Source: Diaporthe sp. PMI_573 (lineage: Eukaryota > Ascomycota > Sordariomycetes > Diaporthales > Diaporthaceae). Taken from it: a stretch of DNA of 64,000 bases. The stretch covers positions 558,001 through 622,000 of the forward strand of contig JAJTUP010000035.1 of NCBI GenBank assembly GCA_021399435.1. Direction: 5' to 3'. A program made the position numbers and the translations under genes. Shown piece after piece: positions 53,751 through 63,584 of the stretch (position 1 is its first letter; every line of letters begins with the position of its first letter). The notes below the pieces were generated by a model, which had not been told where the DNA came from, made no database searches, and saw only the letters and a program-made list of their open reading frames with translations.

Positions 53751-56700
53751 CTAGCAGGGCTTGAGCCATTCCTCAGGAATTATACAACACGGCTTGCTGT
53801 AGCAGCTCTCCCTGGGCCGCTGCTGCACAATGGCCTCGTGCCCGCTGCCGGCGGCCCACGACAGCGGCGTCCGGCTATACTTATCCTTCGCCTCGACGTC
53901 GGCGCCCTTGGCGAGCAGCTGCTGCACAATGGCCTCGTGCCCGCTGCCGGCGGCCCACGACAGCGGCGTCCGGTCAGAGTTGTTATCCTTTGCATTGATA
54001 TCGGTCACGCCCAAAAGAAGCCAGGCAAGAAATAATGCCTCATCGCCTCGCTGTTGAAGATACGAGAAGATACCTTTCTGCCGTGAAAAGGTGAAGCTAC
54101 GTCCAAAGTCGGTCTGTTCGTCTTTACTCTGATAATATAGTGTCCATAGGTCCTGAAACGCAGGGTCGAGGTGCTTGGCTCGCGCTTGGAGGCTCTTCAA
54201 GGTAACCTGGACTGCTTCATAGCTCCCAGTCGCCCGCGCCGCGAAAATTGGCGGCCCATAACGTTCCTCTCCAACATCAAAGCAAGATGCTATCTGGGAA
54301 TGAATACGAATAAGGTGCGCTAGGTTGTTCTCGGCTAGGATATAGAGGAGTTTGACTGCTTTCGTATATCGCCGAATGACATGCCTTTCGAAAGCATTGT
54401 TGAGGTTTGCCCACTGTAGAAGAGGGAAAGCATCTAGGAAACTTCCCTGCTCTATCCCGTGCTGCTGGGCGCTGTTGGCGTGTTGAAGGACATTGAGGAT
54501 GGAATATTCGAGGAACGGAAACTTCATGTTAAGGTCCTCCCTCAGTTTTGTGGCTTCGGCGCCCCGTAGCGTCGCGTCGGATATATTGATACTTTGGTCG
54601 ATGGGAGCCTTCACCTGAGCTAAGCAGCAATCCTTCAGCTTATCATGGCAGTGGCCCTCGAAGCTCTCCGAGACCCTGGACCACTGCCTACCGTATCGGC
54701 CTAGCAGGAAGTCACGAACAGATTCGTGGATGAACTGGACTTCCGAAGCCTTGTTCCGCGTGACTTCGGCTAAGCCTTTAGATGAAGTCCTTACAAAAGT
54801 CCTCATCTGGTCTAGTTCGATGTCTTCCTCGTCCCAGTAGCTTGAGTTCTCTTTATCGATACTCAGCTGGACGGCGAAGTAGAACTCCTGTGGTTTGAGA
54901 GGGCGCGTAGCGAAGAGAACCCATTTGAGGCAGATATGTAGCTGTTCGAGGTTCTCCTCGTCTCGTTTAAGAATCATCTCGAACAAGTCGTCAAGTCCGG
55001 GCGGGATTTGTTTAAGACGCGTACGGATCGCATTGATAGAAACGATACTGTTAGGATATTCCTTCTTCAGAATATCAAGTACCAGAACGACCCAGAGGAA
55101 GATACCCGAGGACTTGTCGCGAATCTCAGACCGGAGGGAATCGGCGTGTTTAGCCTTGCCTAGCCTGAGTTTCGACTTGATATAGTGCTCAATATCGTCG
55201 GTATGGCCGGCTTCGTCTTCTAGAGTGATCTCAATACCCTTCTGGATGACGACAGTCGGGTAGTGCCGGCTCGAGAAACAGATCCGCAGCTGGACTTCTT
55301 CCCCTCTAGCGTGGTCGCACAGCTCCTCAAAGAAGCAAACCATGCCAGCAGCCTGGTCCTGGTTGCACTCATCCAACGCGTCGACAAAGATCGTCAATGA
55401 CCGGTTCCTAAGCTTGGGGATAGCCTCTGTCAACGTCCGTTGCAACGCCGCTTCGTACCATCCATTACGTTGGATACCCTTCGCGCCATCAGCTGTCATC
55501 CACTCTAGGCTGTCCCTCAGGTCCACTGCCTTGTCGAAGAGCTGGTGGAGTAGAGACCGATAGAGACCGATCGTTGACTTCTCCTCGATAGTACCACGGG
55601 CGAGGAAGAAGAAGGACAGCATGATTTGCGAGGGATCGTCCTTTGTGCGGAGTTTGGCCTCTTCGAAGAGGAGCTTCATCAGAGTAGACTTCCCGGTGCC
55701 GGGGTTGCCTTTGATCCAAAGAAAGCCGCCGTCGTCGGATTGTTTTATCACTTCGCTCCAGGCCTTATACTCTGGCTTGGCAAGGAACCAGCGGCAGGTT
55801 TTCCCTTGCGCGGTTGTTAGACTTGTCAGTCTTTCGTCGATTTTGGCGAAGTAGAGCTGATCTACCAGTGACTGTTTAGTCGTGGCATCGAAGCTGTCGC
55901 TATTTGCCCCGGAAAGACCTGTTGCAGACCGCTCTTCGCCGATCAGGGATCCTAGATTACGGCGCTTGGATGGATGAGCAGTCTCTGAGTCTTGGTGGTA
56001 GGTTCCGCAGGAATCCTTCAACCAGCCGCGGTTGGCCCCCTCGAGGCGTCTTTTGTCAACTTGGGGGCCAATTGTCCGCAGGACCACCAAGCGGCCGGGG
56101 TCTTCCTCGACCACCGTCTCTCTGGGGCTGCCATACAAAGAGTCCACACGAGGTTTGAATGCAGCATCGTGTGCAATGAGTATCCGAGGCAGCTCAATGG
56201 TCTCAATCTTTTTCCGAAGTCTCCTAAACGCGCCCGGTTCGCCTTCACCGTAGAGAGGCGCCATATGAATGCCAAAGAGACCCAGCAGTGAGTATGCCCT
56301 GTCCTCTTTTTTTGTTGTATCACGCTTCTCTGCCCATGCAAGCCGCTCGGAAATGCTAAAGTGAGATAGTGGGTTGCCTCGAAGGACAGCGAGAGGAAGC
56401 CCAGTGATGTTGTGGATGTCATGTTCTAGAGACTTCCTTGTCCCCAGTCGCACGCCTTCCCTCGAAAAGAACTCAACAGACACTGGGGCAATCAGCTCTT
56501 GGAGAGTCCAACCACGGGTGAACCACCTGCTCTTTCGAAAAGACGGCCCCCAGCTAGGCTCGTCGACCGCATCTCCAGACGAGGTCGAGACATCGGAAAG
56601 GAAGACGTAGCATTTAGCGGCATCCCGATACCAGCGAAACATAGAGTTGATGGCCTCCTGAAGCTCAGTGTTGTTTGGCTTGTCGATACAGCACGTATCG

Positions 56701-56921
56701 ACCCAACAGAACTCTAGGCCGTCCTTCCAAGCCTGGCCTGCACAGAAGCGGATTTTGTCGTACCCAAGCTTGTTCTTCCCCGTCCCATCCTTCAGGTCCT
56801 GAAAGAGGACCTCTTCGGCACCCCATGTGTGTGAAAGTATCGCATACCGGGGAATTTCGTGATCAAGAAAGTCACTTGTATGGTGGATTTCGCCACTGGC
56901 ATCGCGTTCTAACAGGCGCAT
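53751..56921 (-). CDS. HET-NACHT-ankyrin NLR (heterokaryon incompatibility type), 1056 aa
   Basis: Single exon. Fungal NLRs of this build act in non-self recognition; the HET domain triggers cell death after fusion. Order: HET domain from residue 1 ([50 protein letters not shown]; to about 200), a linker, the NACHT NTPase with Walker [10 protein letters not shown] (about 404) and Walker [11 protein letters not shown] (about 510), a helical region, then ankyrin repeats (about 985-1040): [30 protein letters not shown] and a second start of the same unit. The ankyrin units are 33 residues (99 bp), with a 55-bp core identical at DNA level. The array is cut after less than two units and ends in unrelated [24 protein letters not shown] box lies only a few bases before the ATG, so the transcript start must be nearby or the box is not used. 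Confidence 0.9.
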   Translation of the reverse strand: MRLLERDASGEIHHTSDFLDHEIPRYAILSHTWGAEEVLFQDLKDGTGKNKLGYDKIRFCAGQAWKDGLEFCWVDTCCIDKPNNTELQEAINSMFRWYRDAAKCYVFLSDVSTSSGDAVDEPSWGPSFRKSRWFTRGWTLQELIAPVSVEFFSREGVRLGTRKSLEHDIHNITGLPLAVLRGNPLSHFSISERLAWAEKRDTTKKEDRAYSLLGLFGIHMAPLYGEGEPGAFRRLRKKIETIELPRILIAHDAAFKPRVDSLYGSPRETVVEEDPGRLVVLRTIGPQVDKRRLEGANRGWLKDSCGTYHQDSETAHPSKRRNLGSLIGEERSATGLSGANSDSFDATTKQSLVDQLYFAKIDERLTSLTTAQGKTCRWFLAKPEYKAWSEVIKQSDDGGFLWIKGNPGTGKSTLMKLLFEEAKLRTKDDPSQIMLSFFFLARGTIEEKSTIGLYRSLLHQLFDKAVDLRDSLEWMTADGAKGIQRNGWYEAALQRTLTEAIPKLRNRSLTIFVDALDECNQDQAAGMVCFFEELCDHARGEEVQLRICFSSRHYPTVVIQKGIEITLEDEAGHTDDIEHYIKSKLRLGKAKHADSLRSEIRDKSSGIFLWVVLVLDILKKEYPNSIVSINAIRTRLKQIPPGLDDLFEMILKRDEENLEQLHICLKWVLFATRPLKPQEFYFAVQLSIDKENSSYWDEEDIELDQMRTFVRTSSKGLAEVTRNKASEVQFIHESVRDFLLGRYGRQWSRVSESFEGHCHDKLKDCCLAQVKAPIDQSINISDATLRGAEATKLREDLNMKFPFLEYSILNVLQHANSAQQHGIEQGSFLDAFPLLQWANLNNAFERHVIRRYTKAVKLLYILAENNLAHLIRIHSQIASCFDVGEERYGPPIFAARATGSYEAVQVTLKSLQARAKHLDPAFQDLWTLYYQSKDEQTDFGRSFTFSRQKGIFSYLQQRGDEALFLAWLLLGVTDINAKDNNSDRTPLSWAAGSGHEAIVQQLLAKGADVEAKDKYSRTPLSWAAGSGHEAIVQQRPRESCYSKPCCIIPEEWLKPC
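53819..54000 (-). repeat. 99-bp ankyrin-coding repeat, about 1.7 units
   Basis: The stretch starting at 53819 recurs at 53918 with at least 55 identical bases, giving a 33-codon period within the 3' end of the NLR gene. Confidence 0.9.
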
Positions 56922-57269
56922 GGCTATATATAGTACGCTTTCGGTTTTTGCGATGGCAGGAGCTCAGTTTAGTTCTCGGCAAGGTATTGAACCTGCTCTG
57001 GGAGCGTGGGAGAATCGTGGTGCGGGGTTTGGGCCAGCTGAGGCCGCCGCAAATAAGCACACAGCACTGCCCCGGGTCGGACCCGCGGTCAGCTGTTAGG
57101 TCCTGATTCGAACACGCTCCAGGCAGCCACCAGGACAAATTCACGTGACGCAGGCCGCAGCCGCAGCCTCCTAAAGTCCGCAGCAACGTTGAATAGCTAG
57201 TGAGGGCTATATGCCCAATAGGCAAGTCTCTGCAGAATGCTCATATAGAGGTCCGTGGTGGCTTCAAGC
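56922..57269. other. Upstream region of the NLR
   Basis: TATATATAG at about 56924-56932 directly abuts the start codon. No other gene recognised. Confidence 0.4.
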
Positions 57270-57405
57270 CAGACCTGCGTATTTGGATATGATATATCGA
57301 TATCAACTCTGCTATCTGGATATATCGATATTGATATATATCGATATCGATATAACTCTCTGCCTCTTAAATGGATATCCAGATTGATATCCACCTAAAT
57401 ACCGC
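57270..57405. repeat. Palindrom-rich GATATC subterminal repeat of hAT 3
   Basis: TGGATAT, TATCGATA and GATATC units are packed here (57284-57405), 150-280 bp ahead of the hAT-type ORF at 57550. A CAGACCTGCGTATTTGGATA at 57270 resembles the CAG...TATTGGATTGG start of hAT 2 and may be the left terminus. No right end with the same repeat remains. Confidence 0.5.
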
Positions 57406-57549
57406 TCTCTGGTTGGCTGAAAAGATCTTATCAATTGATTAGATGATGAAAAAACTTCTCTCAATTTCAACATCAACACCATCTCAGTACTCGTTCAAGC
57501 GGCCTTAGGTATACTAGCACAATTAGCTTATCCAGGTGATTTATCGACC

Positions 57550-58602
57550 ATGACATCCTCTCAGACCACCGCCGCCTCTACGCCCTCGATTTCGGACCAG
57601 CCCATTACTGGGACGTCTCTGGACTTTTTCCTCTTCTTCAAAGCAACGTATCCTGATGAGGACACCCAGAACACCACCGGCGGGTCACGTACGCGCAAAT
57701 CTAGGGGTATGGTGATGTATCGATGTCTCCATTGCCCTGCCGATAAGCCCTGGGCGAATCGGAAGCGGGACAACGCATGGCATCACGCCCGGCGGTGCCA
57801 TGCCGATATTATCTCTTCCCTCGATCGCACGCTCATTGGGGGCAGTTCCGATGTTCTAGATGATGAAAGGGAAGCCAAACGTCCTCGGATTGATGCTTTC
57901 TTTCCCTCTCGTTACTCGGATGCCTCTCTCCGCCGTATGTTCGACCGCGATCGGTATTTAGATGCCATAATCAGCCTAATCACACGCCGCCGGCTTGCCT
58001 TCTCAGCAATTACCTGGGATGAGATGCAAGAGATTATGCTAGCAGCTAATCCTGCTATAGAGGACCTTTTAGTGACCAACCGAAGTGCTCTAATGCGACT
58101 AATTGATGCCACATATGAGTTATATTCTTCTCAGCTCATGGCAACTCTTGAAGCTTCCATCTCGAAGATCCATATCCTCTCTGATCTCTGGACATCGACC
58201 CATCGCCATGGGATACTCGCCATCTCTGCGCGATGGGTTGATCAGGATTATCAGCCACGAAGGGCACTGCTAGCGATGCCAGAATGTCGCTATAGCCATA
58301 GTGGTGAAACCCAGGCATCTCTAATTTTCGATACACTGGCAAAGTACGGCATTGCTTCTAAGGTGGGCTACCATGTAGGGGATAACGCCACTTCAAATGA
58401 TACCTGCTTGTCTTATCTCTCACGGGAGATCCTTCTACTCCAGGAGGAGTCACTCGGCAAGTTACATCCGCAAACATTGAACACGTTGTTGTGGGTTTTT
58501 GTTGTTCAGCTAGACTCGGATGGGCAACAGACCCAAGCTGAGGAGACGGCAAAGGAAGCTCTCGAGCGGCTCAGATCAGATACTGTAAAGAGGACATCGT
58601 AG
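57550..58602 (+). CDS. Chimeric ORF: hAT transposase N-terminus fused to a TPR segment
   Basis: 350 codons with no stop. Residues 1-290 are a hAT transposase front half: BED-like zinc finger (YRCLHCPADKPWANRKRDNAWHHARRCH, about 57-84), then ASISKIHILSDLWTSTHRHGI and YHVGDNATSNDTCL. At about residue 292 the sequence switches to a kinesin-light-chain-type TPR unit (REILLLQEESLGKLHPQTLNTLL, QAEETAKEALERL) of the kind found in fungal NLR proteins, and ends SDTVKRTS. The two parts are in one frame. It cannot transpose, since the catalytic core's second half and dimerisation domain are gone, but it keeps a DNA-binding domain joined to a protein-interaction motif. It may be an accidental fusion or a captured DNA-binding protein. 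Confidence 0.6.
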   Translation: MTSSQTTAASTPSISDQPITGTSLDFFLFFKATYPDEDTQNTTGGSRTRKSRGMVMYRCLHCPADKPWANRKRDNAWHHARRCHADIISSLDRTLIGGSSDVLDDEREAKRPRIDAFFPSRYSDASLRRMFDRDRYLDAIISLITRRRLAFSAITWDEMQEIMLAANPAIEDLLVTNRSALMRLIDATYELYSSQLMATLEASISKIHILSDLWTSTHRHGILAISARWVDQDYQPRRALLAMPECRYSHSGETQASLIFDTLAKYGIASKVGYHVGDNATSNDTCLSYLSREILLLQEESLGKLHPQTLNTLLWVFVVQLDSDGQQTQAEETAKEALERLRSDTVKRTS

Positions 58603-58794
58603 CAGCAGTGCCCAGCTAGCAGCCGTCTGGCGAGACCAACGGCTGGTGGTTGGGCTTACGAAGCAAAGCAACCGCTAGCCTCAGAAGCGAAAAGCCGAAG
58701 GCACGGCGTCGCCGGCGGCTACACCCTTAAGCTCAAGGCCAACGGCTAAAAAGCAGCGGACGGGGGCCCGGAGACTGTCAACCAGCTGCTACGT

Positions 58795-59209
58795 GTAGAC
58801 CTTACGGCTGACGACGTTGACGGCGGCGAGGGCGACGAGGGCGGCGAGGGCGCCAAGGAAATGGAGGACGAGATCGTCGCCGTGGCGCCCGGCTTTATTG
58901 ACTTACTATTCGACTATATGGGTCACGTGGGCGACGACGTGGGCAACGTTTGCCAACACTTGGCTCTAATAGTGCTTAATTTGCTTAATTTGGGCAACGT
59001 TTGCCAACACTTGGGTCTAATAGTGCTTATTTGGTGCCCTCGAGTGTGTGGGAATAGTAGCATGCAGCGGCATGTTAATCGGTGTAATCACGTTAACTAT
59101 TTGTATGGCGAACCCATAGTGTTTTTTAATTCAGGCACAGGGGCCAGCATGATTAGTCAGAAAAAGTTGTGTGGCATCCGATTTTGGTTGTGCGAATATC
59201 CGCTTTCTT
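58795..59209 (+). repeat. Right arm of paired-core element family, copy D
   Basis: Starts GTAGACCTTACGGCTGACGACG, matching 19288-19310 in the outer element. It then has GTGCCCTCGAGTGTGTGGGA, TATGGCGAACCCATA, GGGGCCAGCATGATTAGTCA and two cores GTTGTGTGG and GTTGTGCG around CATCCGATTTTG, ending GAATATCCGC. It also carries its own internal duplication (GGGCAACGTTTGCCAACACTTGG at about 58943 and 58991). The pogo-like element begins 13 bp later. Confidence 0.75.
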
Positions 59210-59219
59210 TTATATACTG

Positions 59220-59221
59220 TA
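59220..59221. repeat. TA target duplication (left) of the pogo-like element
   Basis: TA directly before ACGTAGGTGG; the matching TA is at 61547-61548. Confidence 0.85.
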
Positions 59222-59393
59222 ACGTAGGTGGACAGTCAGCCGGTCAGGACACATGCCCGGTCAGTTTTGCTAACTCTGCTAACTTTTGCCAACCCTAGCA
59301 CCCACCTGAGGCCAACATATCAATAAAAATTGGCACCAATTGGTGCCAACTGGTCCCAATTGCTTATTTTTAATTGATTTGGTCAATTTAGAG
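59222..59393 (+). repeat. Left terminal inverted repeat, 172 bp
   Basis: Identical to the reverse complement of 61375-61546. Confidence 0.95.
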
Positions 59394-59541
59394 GTGTGGT
59401 GGAGTTGCAATGCCAGTCTAAAAGTTTAAAGTTTGGGTGGGCGGGTTTGTTTTTGGTGCAGATCGCGTTCCCATTTTTCGCGTCAGTCTCGCATCACTCT
59501 ACCTACTTAAATATTCAACACGCTAGAATTCAACATCTACA

Positions 59542-61224
59542 ATGCCAATCTACTCAAAAGAAGACAAGATCATTCTAGCCCTTCAAGCAATCACAAATTC
59601 CAAAAAAAATCAAAAGAAACCCTTAAGTGCACGCCAGGCTGCACGGATCTTCAACATCCCTTATAGTACACTCAACGACAGGATGAACAACCGACCCCGT
59701 CGCGAAGAATCACGCGTCGAGAAGCATAAACTTGAGCCAGTCGAAGAGCAAACACTTGTTCAATACATCATTGAGCAAGATGCACGAGGATTTCCAATGC
59801 GGCTTTCTGGTGTGGAAGATATGGCCAACCTCCTGCTGGCGTCGCGTGATGGCAAGCCTGTTGGCACCAGATGGGCACGACGCTTTGTGGATGCACAACC
59901 AAGCTTGAAAACAAGATTCTCTCGGCCTTACGACTACCAGAGGGCCCTCTGCGAAGATCCTGAGGTCATTGGAAACTGGTTCCGACTGCTTCGCAACATG
60001 ATGGCCAAGTATGGGATCACAGATGACGATCTCTACAACTTCGACGAAACTGGCTTCATGATGGGCCAGATAACCTCAACCCTGGTTGTTACACGCTCTG
60101 ATCGGCATGGAAAGGCTAAATCTATACAGCCTGGAAACCGTGAATGGGCAACAGCTATTGAATGCATCAATGCAAAGGGCTGGTGTATCCCGCCATTCGT
60201 CATTGTCCAAGGCGCCTACCACCTTGCAAACTGGACCACAGAGTCGGGTTTTCCTGCCGATTGGGTAATCAAGCCTACTCCGAATGGATGGACGGATAAC
60301 AAGACTGGTCTAGAATGGATTCAGCACTTTAATAAGCACACAATTAAGCGAACAATGGGCAAATACCGGATGCTCATCCTGGATGGACACGAGAGCCATG
60401 TATCAGCAGAGTTCGAACAGTACTGCAAGGAAAACAACATTATCCCTATTAGCATGCCACCACATTCATCTCATCTACTCCAGCCATTGGACGTTGCATT
60501 ATTTTCGCTATTGAAGCGTGCATACGGCGATGAGATCAACCTCTTCATCCGGGCCTCGATCAACCACATCACCAAGTCCGAGTTCTTCATTGCGTTTAAG
60601 GCAGCCCACGACAAGGTCTTTACGGAAGAAAACATGAAAGCTGGGTTCAGAGGGGCTGGTATTTCTCCATGGGACCCAGATTCTGTCATTTCCAAGCTGG
60701 ATGTCCGCCTACAAACTCCAGTACAATCCCTCCCTGTGTCACCATCGAAATGGGAATCACAAACACCCTCCAATGCCCACCAGACTGTCCAGCAATCAAG
60801 TTTTATCAAGGGCAAGATCTCAGCCCATCAGGGCAGCTCCCCTACACCAATTATCCAGGCAATTGAGAAGTTTACAAAGGGTGCACAAGCAATGGCGCAT
60901 CAGATTACTCTTTTGAATGATCGGGTCCGTACCCTTGAGAAGGCTAATATTGGGCTCGCCAAGCGCCGGAGGGCCAAAAGAAGTCGGGTCCAGCTTGGAG
61001 GGGCACTTAGTATTGAGGAATCTCAGGTGATAATTGAAGAAAAACAAAAGGGGAAGCGGCCGGCTGGTGAAATGGCTGGTGGTGCTGAGGAGGCGGACCG
61101 CGGCGGACCGAGCAAACGACGATGTGGCAACTGCGGCGAGACTGGGCATAACGCAAGAACTTGTGAGAAAGATGCAGAAGAGTCTAGTCAGTCAGATTCA
61201 GAGTGTATAATAGTACATTCTTAA
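59542..61224 (+). CDS. pogo-like DDE transposase (560 aa), intact
   Basis: Start MPIYSKEDKIILAL. Order: psq-type helix-turn-helix (about 15-55: SARQAARIFNIPYSTLNDRMN), a second CENP-B/Tc5-like helix-turn-helix (about 65-130), then the DDE catalytic core with YNFDETGF (about 166), LILDGHESH (about 281) and SSHLLQPLDVALF (about 316). The third acid is the D of QPLDV, as in pogo-like enzymes. A C-terminal part of low complexity carries a coiled-coil-like stretch (ITLLNDRVRTLEKAN) and a CCHC zinc knuckle CGNCGETGHNARTC (about 529-542). It would cut and paste the element at TA sites. No stops or shifts. The same family left a dead piece at 17683-17960. Confidence 0.95.
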   Translation: MPIYSKEDKIILALQAITNSKKNQKKPLSARQAARIFNIPYSTLNDRMNNRPRREESRVEKHKLEPVEEQTLVQYIIEQDARGFPMRLSGVEDMANLLLASRDGKPVGTRWARRFVDAQPSLKTRFSRPYDYQRALCEDPEVIGNWFRLLRNMMAKYGITDDDLYNFDETGFMMGQITSTLVVTRSDRHGKAKSIQPGNREWATAIECINAKGWCIPPFVIVQGAYHLANWTTESGFPADWVIKPTPNGWTDNKTGLEWIQHFNKHTIKRTMGKYRMLILDGHESHVSAEFEQYCKENNIIPISMPPHSSHLLQPLDVALFSLLKRAYGDEINLFIRASINHITKSEFFIAFKAAHDKVFTEENMKAGFRGAGISPWDPDSVISKLDVRLQTPVQSLPVSPSKWESQTPSNAHQTVQQSSFIKGKISAHQGSSPTPIIQAIEKFTKGAQAMAHQITLLNDRVRTLEKANIGLAKRRRAKRSRVQLGGALSIEESQVIIEEKQKGKRPAGEMAGGAEEADRGGPSKRRCGNCGETGHNARTCEKDAEESSQSDSECIIVHS

Positions 61225-61374
61225 GCGGTCCGCGTCGGACCGCCAAAATAGTTGATTTGGCTGGTGTAGATTGAGGTTGATTCTGCATGGTTGAAATGCT
61301 CCATTTTGGTGGGGAACGCGATTTTCCCACCAAAAGTCAGCCACTTCAGACTGGCACTGCAGCCACCCCAACCA

Positions 61375-61546
61375 CTCTAAATTGACCAAATCAATTAAAA
61401 ATAAGCAATTGGGACCAGTTGGCACCAATTGGTGCCAATTTTTATTGATATGTTGGCCTCAGGTGGGTGCTAGGGTTGGCAAAAGTTAGCAGAGTTAGCA
61501 AAACTGACCGGGCATGTGTCCTGACCGGCTGACTGTCCACCTACGT
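61375..61546 (-). repeat. Right terminal inverted repeat, 172 bp
   Basis: Reverse complement identical to 59222-59393. Confidence 0.95.
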
Positions 61547-61740
61547 TATAAGTTTTCCCCATATAATCTTTTCTTAGGAGAAGCATAAAAGTGAAGATTT
61601 CCATTAATAGAAAGTTATGGCGAGGGTGATGTCAGTAATCCGTCAGTGAGCCATCATCCATCTCCAAGTCCCTTAAGTACCGGGAGAGGGATGTGTTTCG
61701 CCACAGACCCCGTCAAGTAGACAACTACCATATTTGCACT

Positions 61741-62242
61741 ATGGAAAATCACGACAAGATTCAGAAATCACTTGACTACCAATTTACCGACGTTAGATTA
61801 CTTGAAGAAGCAACTTTGGCGGCTGGTGCATCACCGTCCAGCCCCTGTGTCCCAGATGCTACAGAAGGGAACAAACGCCTCGCGTTGATCGGAGATGCTC
61901 TCATTCGACTAGACATGGCAAACCAATCATACATAGGTGGTAGAGGTACTAGTACGTAAAGAGCACGCTTCCGGTGAGTCTGTGCTGACTGGTGCAGCGG
62001 AGAGCTCCATAATTCTGGCTCGCGCAGGAGCGAACAAGTCGCTTGAAGCTGCTGGGAGGAGACTCGGCCTTGACAAGGCTGTGACTGGGAATCCGTCTCA
62101 GCAAGGGGAAGTGCCGCGGACAACTCTTGCATCGACGGTCGAGGCGTTGATAGGAGCTGTCTGGAAAGATTCGGGGAATAACTTTGACCAGGTGCAAGCG
62201 GCAATTCGAGCTCTGGGTGTTTTTGAGGGAGGAGGGGAGTAG
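61741..62242 (+). CDS. Minimal RNase III-like protein (about 149 aa)
   Basis: Exon 1 61741-61945 (or 61936) and exon 2 61998-62242 join in phase. Both donors (GTACTA and GTGGTA) fit with the CTGACTGGTGCAG branch and acceptor, so the exact donor is open. The protein starts MENHDKIQKSLDYQFTD and carries EGNKRLALIGDALIRLDM, then LEAAGRRLGLDKAV and TTLASTVEALIGAVWKDSG, the RNase III fold without a dsRNA-binding domain. In classic RNase III the first motif is NERLEFLGDA and the second ADxxEALIGA. Here the first-motif glutamate is alanine and the second-motif aspartate is serine, so cleavage may be lost. Small fungal single-domain relatives show similar changes as far as I recall. Confidence 0.75.
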
Positions 62243-62304
62243 GGTAGCACGATGCCAGGGAATTAGTCTGAGCATTGCTGTCCCAGAGGGGCTGTTAAGT
62301 AGGA

Positions 62305-62661
62305 CTACTCTCTCACGGTCTGCGTATCGAGGCTGAGTCCTGTTTGCCGTGTTGTTGGAACCTTAGGAAAGGCAGTTGTCTGCCCTACTCTCGCGGGTAT
62401 TGCGGCGCCAAGGTTTTGTACAAAGCCGAACACCTCGACGGGGCAGTTGGGCAACCGCTCGACGTACTCGACGTCGTCCACGTTGGCAATTTTCTCGCGG
62501 TAGTAGGACGACTTTGCGCAGAGAAAGTTCTTCTGCAAGCCGAATGGAATCTCGTCTGGGCCAACCAGGATCACGACAAGCTCCGGGTGTGGCTCCAACC
62601 ATGAGAAACCGATGGGATTAGGGACAGTGGTGGGCCCTGATGGGTTTGTCTGGCCAATCAT
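62305..62661 (-). pseudogene. BTB/POZ domain protein, truncated
   Basis: PELVVILVGPDEIPFGLQKNFLCAKSSYYREKI, then VEYVERLPNCPVEVFGFVQNL is the first half of a fungal BTB domain, typical of large expanded families with unknown partners. After VQNL the expected YTG continuation is missing; the frame runs into unrelated sequence and stops. Start MIGQTNPSGP at 62661 looks natural. A short intron after FVQNL is possible but no downstream match was found. Confidence 0.65.
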
Positions 62662-62789
62662 ATTATTGTGATGCTCTCAAACGACGGAACCTATTGGATC
62701 ATTGGGTAGATACGAAGATAAAAAAGGATTAACAAGGCCCGCAGTGTCATCCGAGGACATCTGCGCGTCCACGTGTCTCTGCTGCGGGG

Positions 62790-63296
62790 TAAGATCATGG
62801 TTGGGGCTGATCCTACAAATATGGAGATGTCCTTGAGCCTACCGACACTGTTCGGGAATAGCGTCCATGAGTCCTCATCTATGCATTCAGGAGGGTTGCT
62901 GGAGTGTGGTTCAAGCCCGAACTTGGAACAGGAAGTTGGCCTTGGACTTCCTGACAATCCAGCCGATGTCAGCCGAGTGTAAGAGGTTATTTTCAGCTGC
63001 TGGCAAGATGGTCTCGGGGTTGCGTACAAACCTAGATGCTGAGATTATCGCCATTTGTCAGGTTTTACGCTCTTGGTACCGTGCTGGCATTAATCAAGGA
63101 CCTGGATCCATTGCTTAAATCGCACCTTAAAAGTAAGCTGGATGGCGGTTGTGGGACTCTAGGCGACGACGAGCTGGCGCTTGCTGAGTCAAAATGGCTA
63201 TTGGAGGGCGAGGATAGCGCCAGCGAGGTTGACGATTCATCACAGCAGCAACAGGCTGAAGAGTTAGTGTCAACCTCTGAAAGTGAGGCTGAATAG
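62790..63296 (+). pseudogene. hAT transposase C-terminal remnant (hAT 4)
   Basis: LALDFLTIQPMSAECKRLFSAAGKMVSGLRTN, then IIAICQVLRSWYRAGIN (about 62936-63095) is the hAT dimerisation domain; the tail DLDPLLKSHLKS...SESEAE follows after a frame change near 63090. The front of the gene is missing. It resembles hAT 1 more than hAT 2 in this block. Confidence 0.75.
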
Positions 63297-63329
63297 GCGT
63301 CGACGAGGTTGTGAATAGCCTCAAAAATC

Positions 63330-63465
63330 CACTTATAAATCCACTTATAAATCCACGTGTGTACATCCATTCCACTCCGGTCGAATATGTGCTACATCCA
63401 CTACGTAATTGCTAAAAAATCGTACATCCACTCTACTTGGTCCAAAAGTGGAGTGGATGTAGTGG
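63330..63465. repeat. ATCCACT-type subterminal repeats of hAT 4
   Basis: AAATCCACTTATA occurs twice in tandem with a third start (63336-63352 onward), then TACATCCACT and GTGGAGTGGATGTAGTGG. This is the subterminal region after the hAT 4 tail. GGTTCCGACCCTTGCTCCC at 63464-63482 resembles GGTGCGGTCCTTGCTTCC at the right end of hAT 1. Confidence 0.6.
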
Positions 63466-63584
63466 TTCCGACCCTTGCTCCCACCCTCCAAGGACTTGGT
63501 TTCGCTGCCGAATGTGTGATGTTCCTTGCCTAATGTGTTGAACATTATGCTCTCGAGAATGTTGGGTATCAACAAGCCACTTAT

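Larger units (their letters stand above)
59222..61546 (+). mobile_element. Complete pogo-like (Tc1/mariner superfamily) transposon
   Basis: 2325 bp. The terminal inverted repeats are 172 bp long and identical by eye over their full length (59222-59393 and 61375-61546), starting ACGTAGGTGGACAGTCAGCC. TA duplications flank both ends. One intact transposase ORF lies inside. Each inverted repeat contains a perfect 20-bp palindrome, TTGGCACCAATTGGTGCCAA (59330-59349, 61419-61438). Everything needed for movement seems present, and the identity of the ends argues for recent insertion. It sits 13 bp from the end of copy D. Confidence 0.95.
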
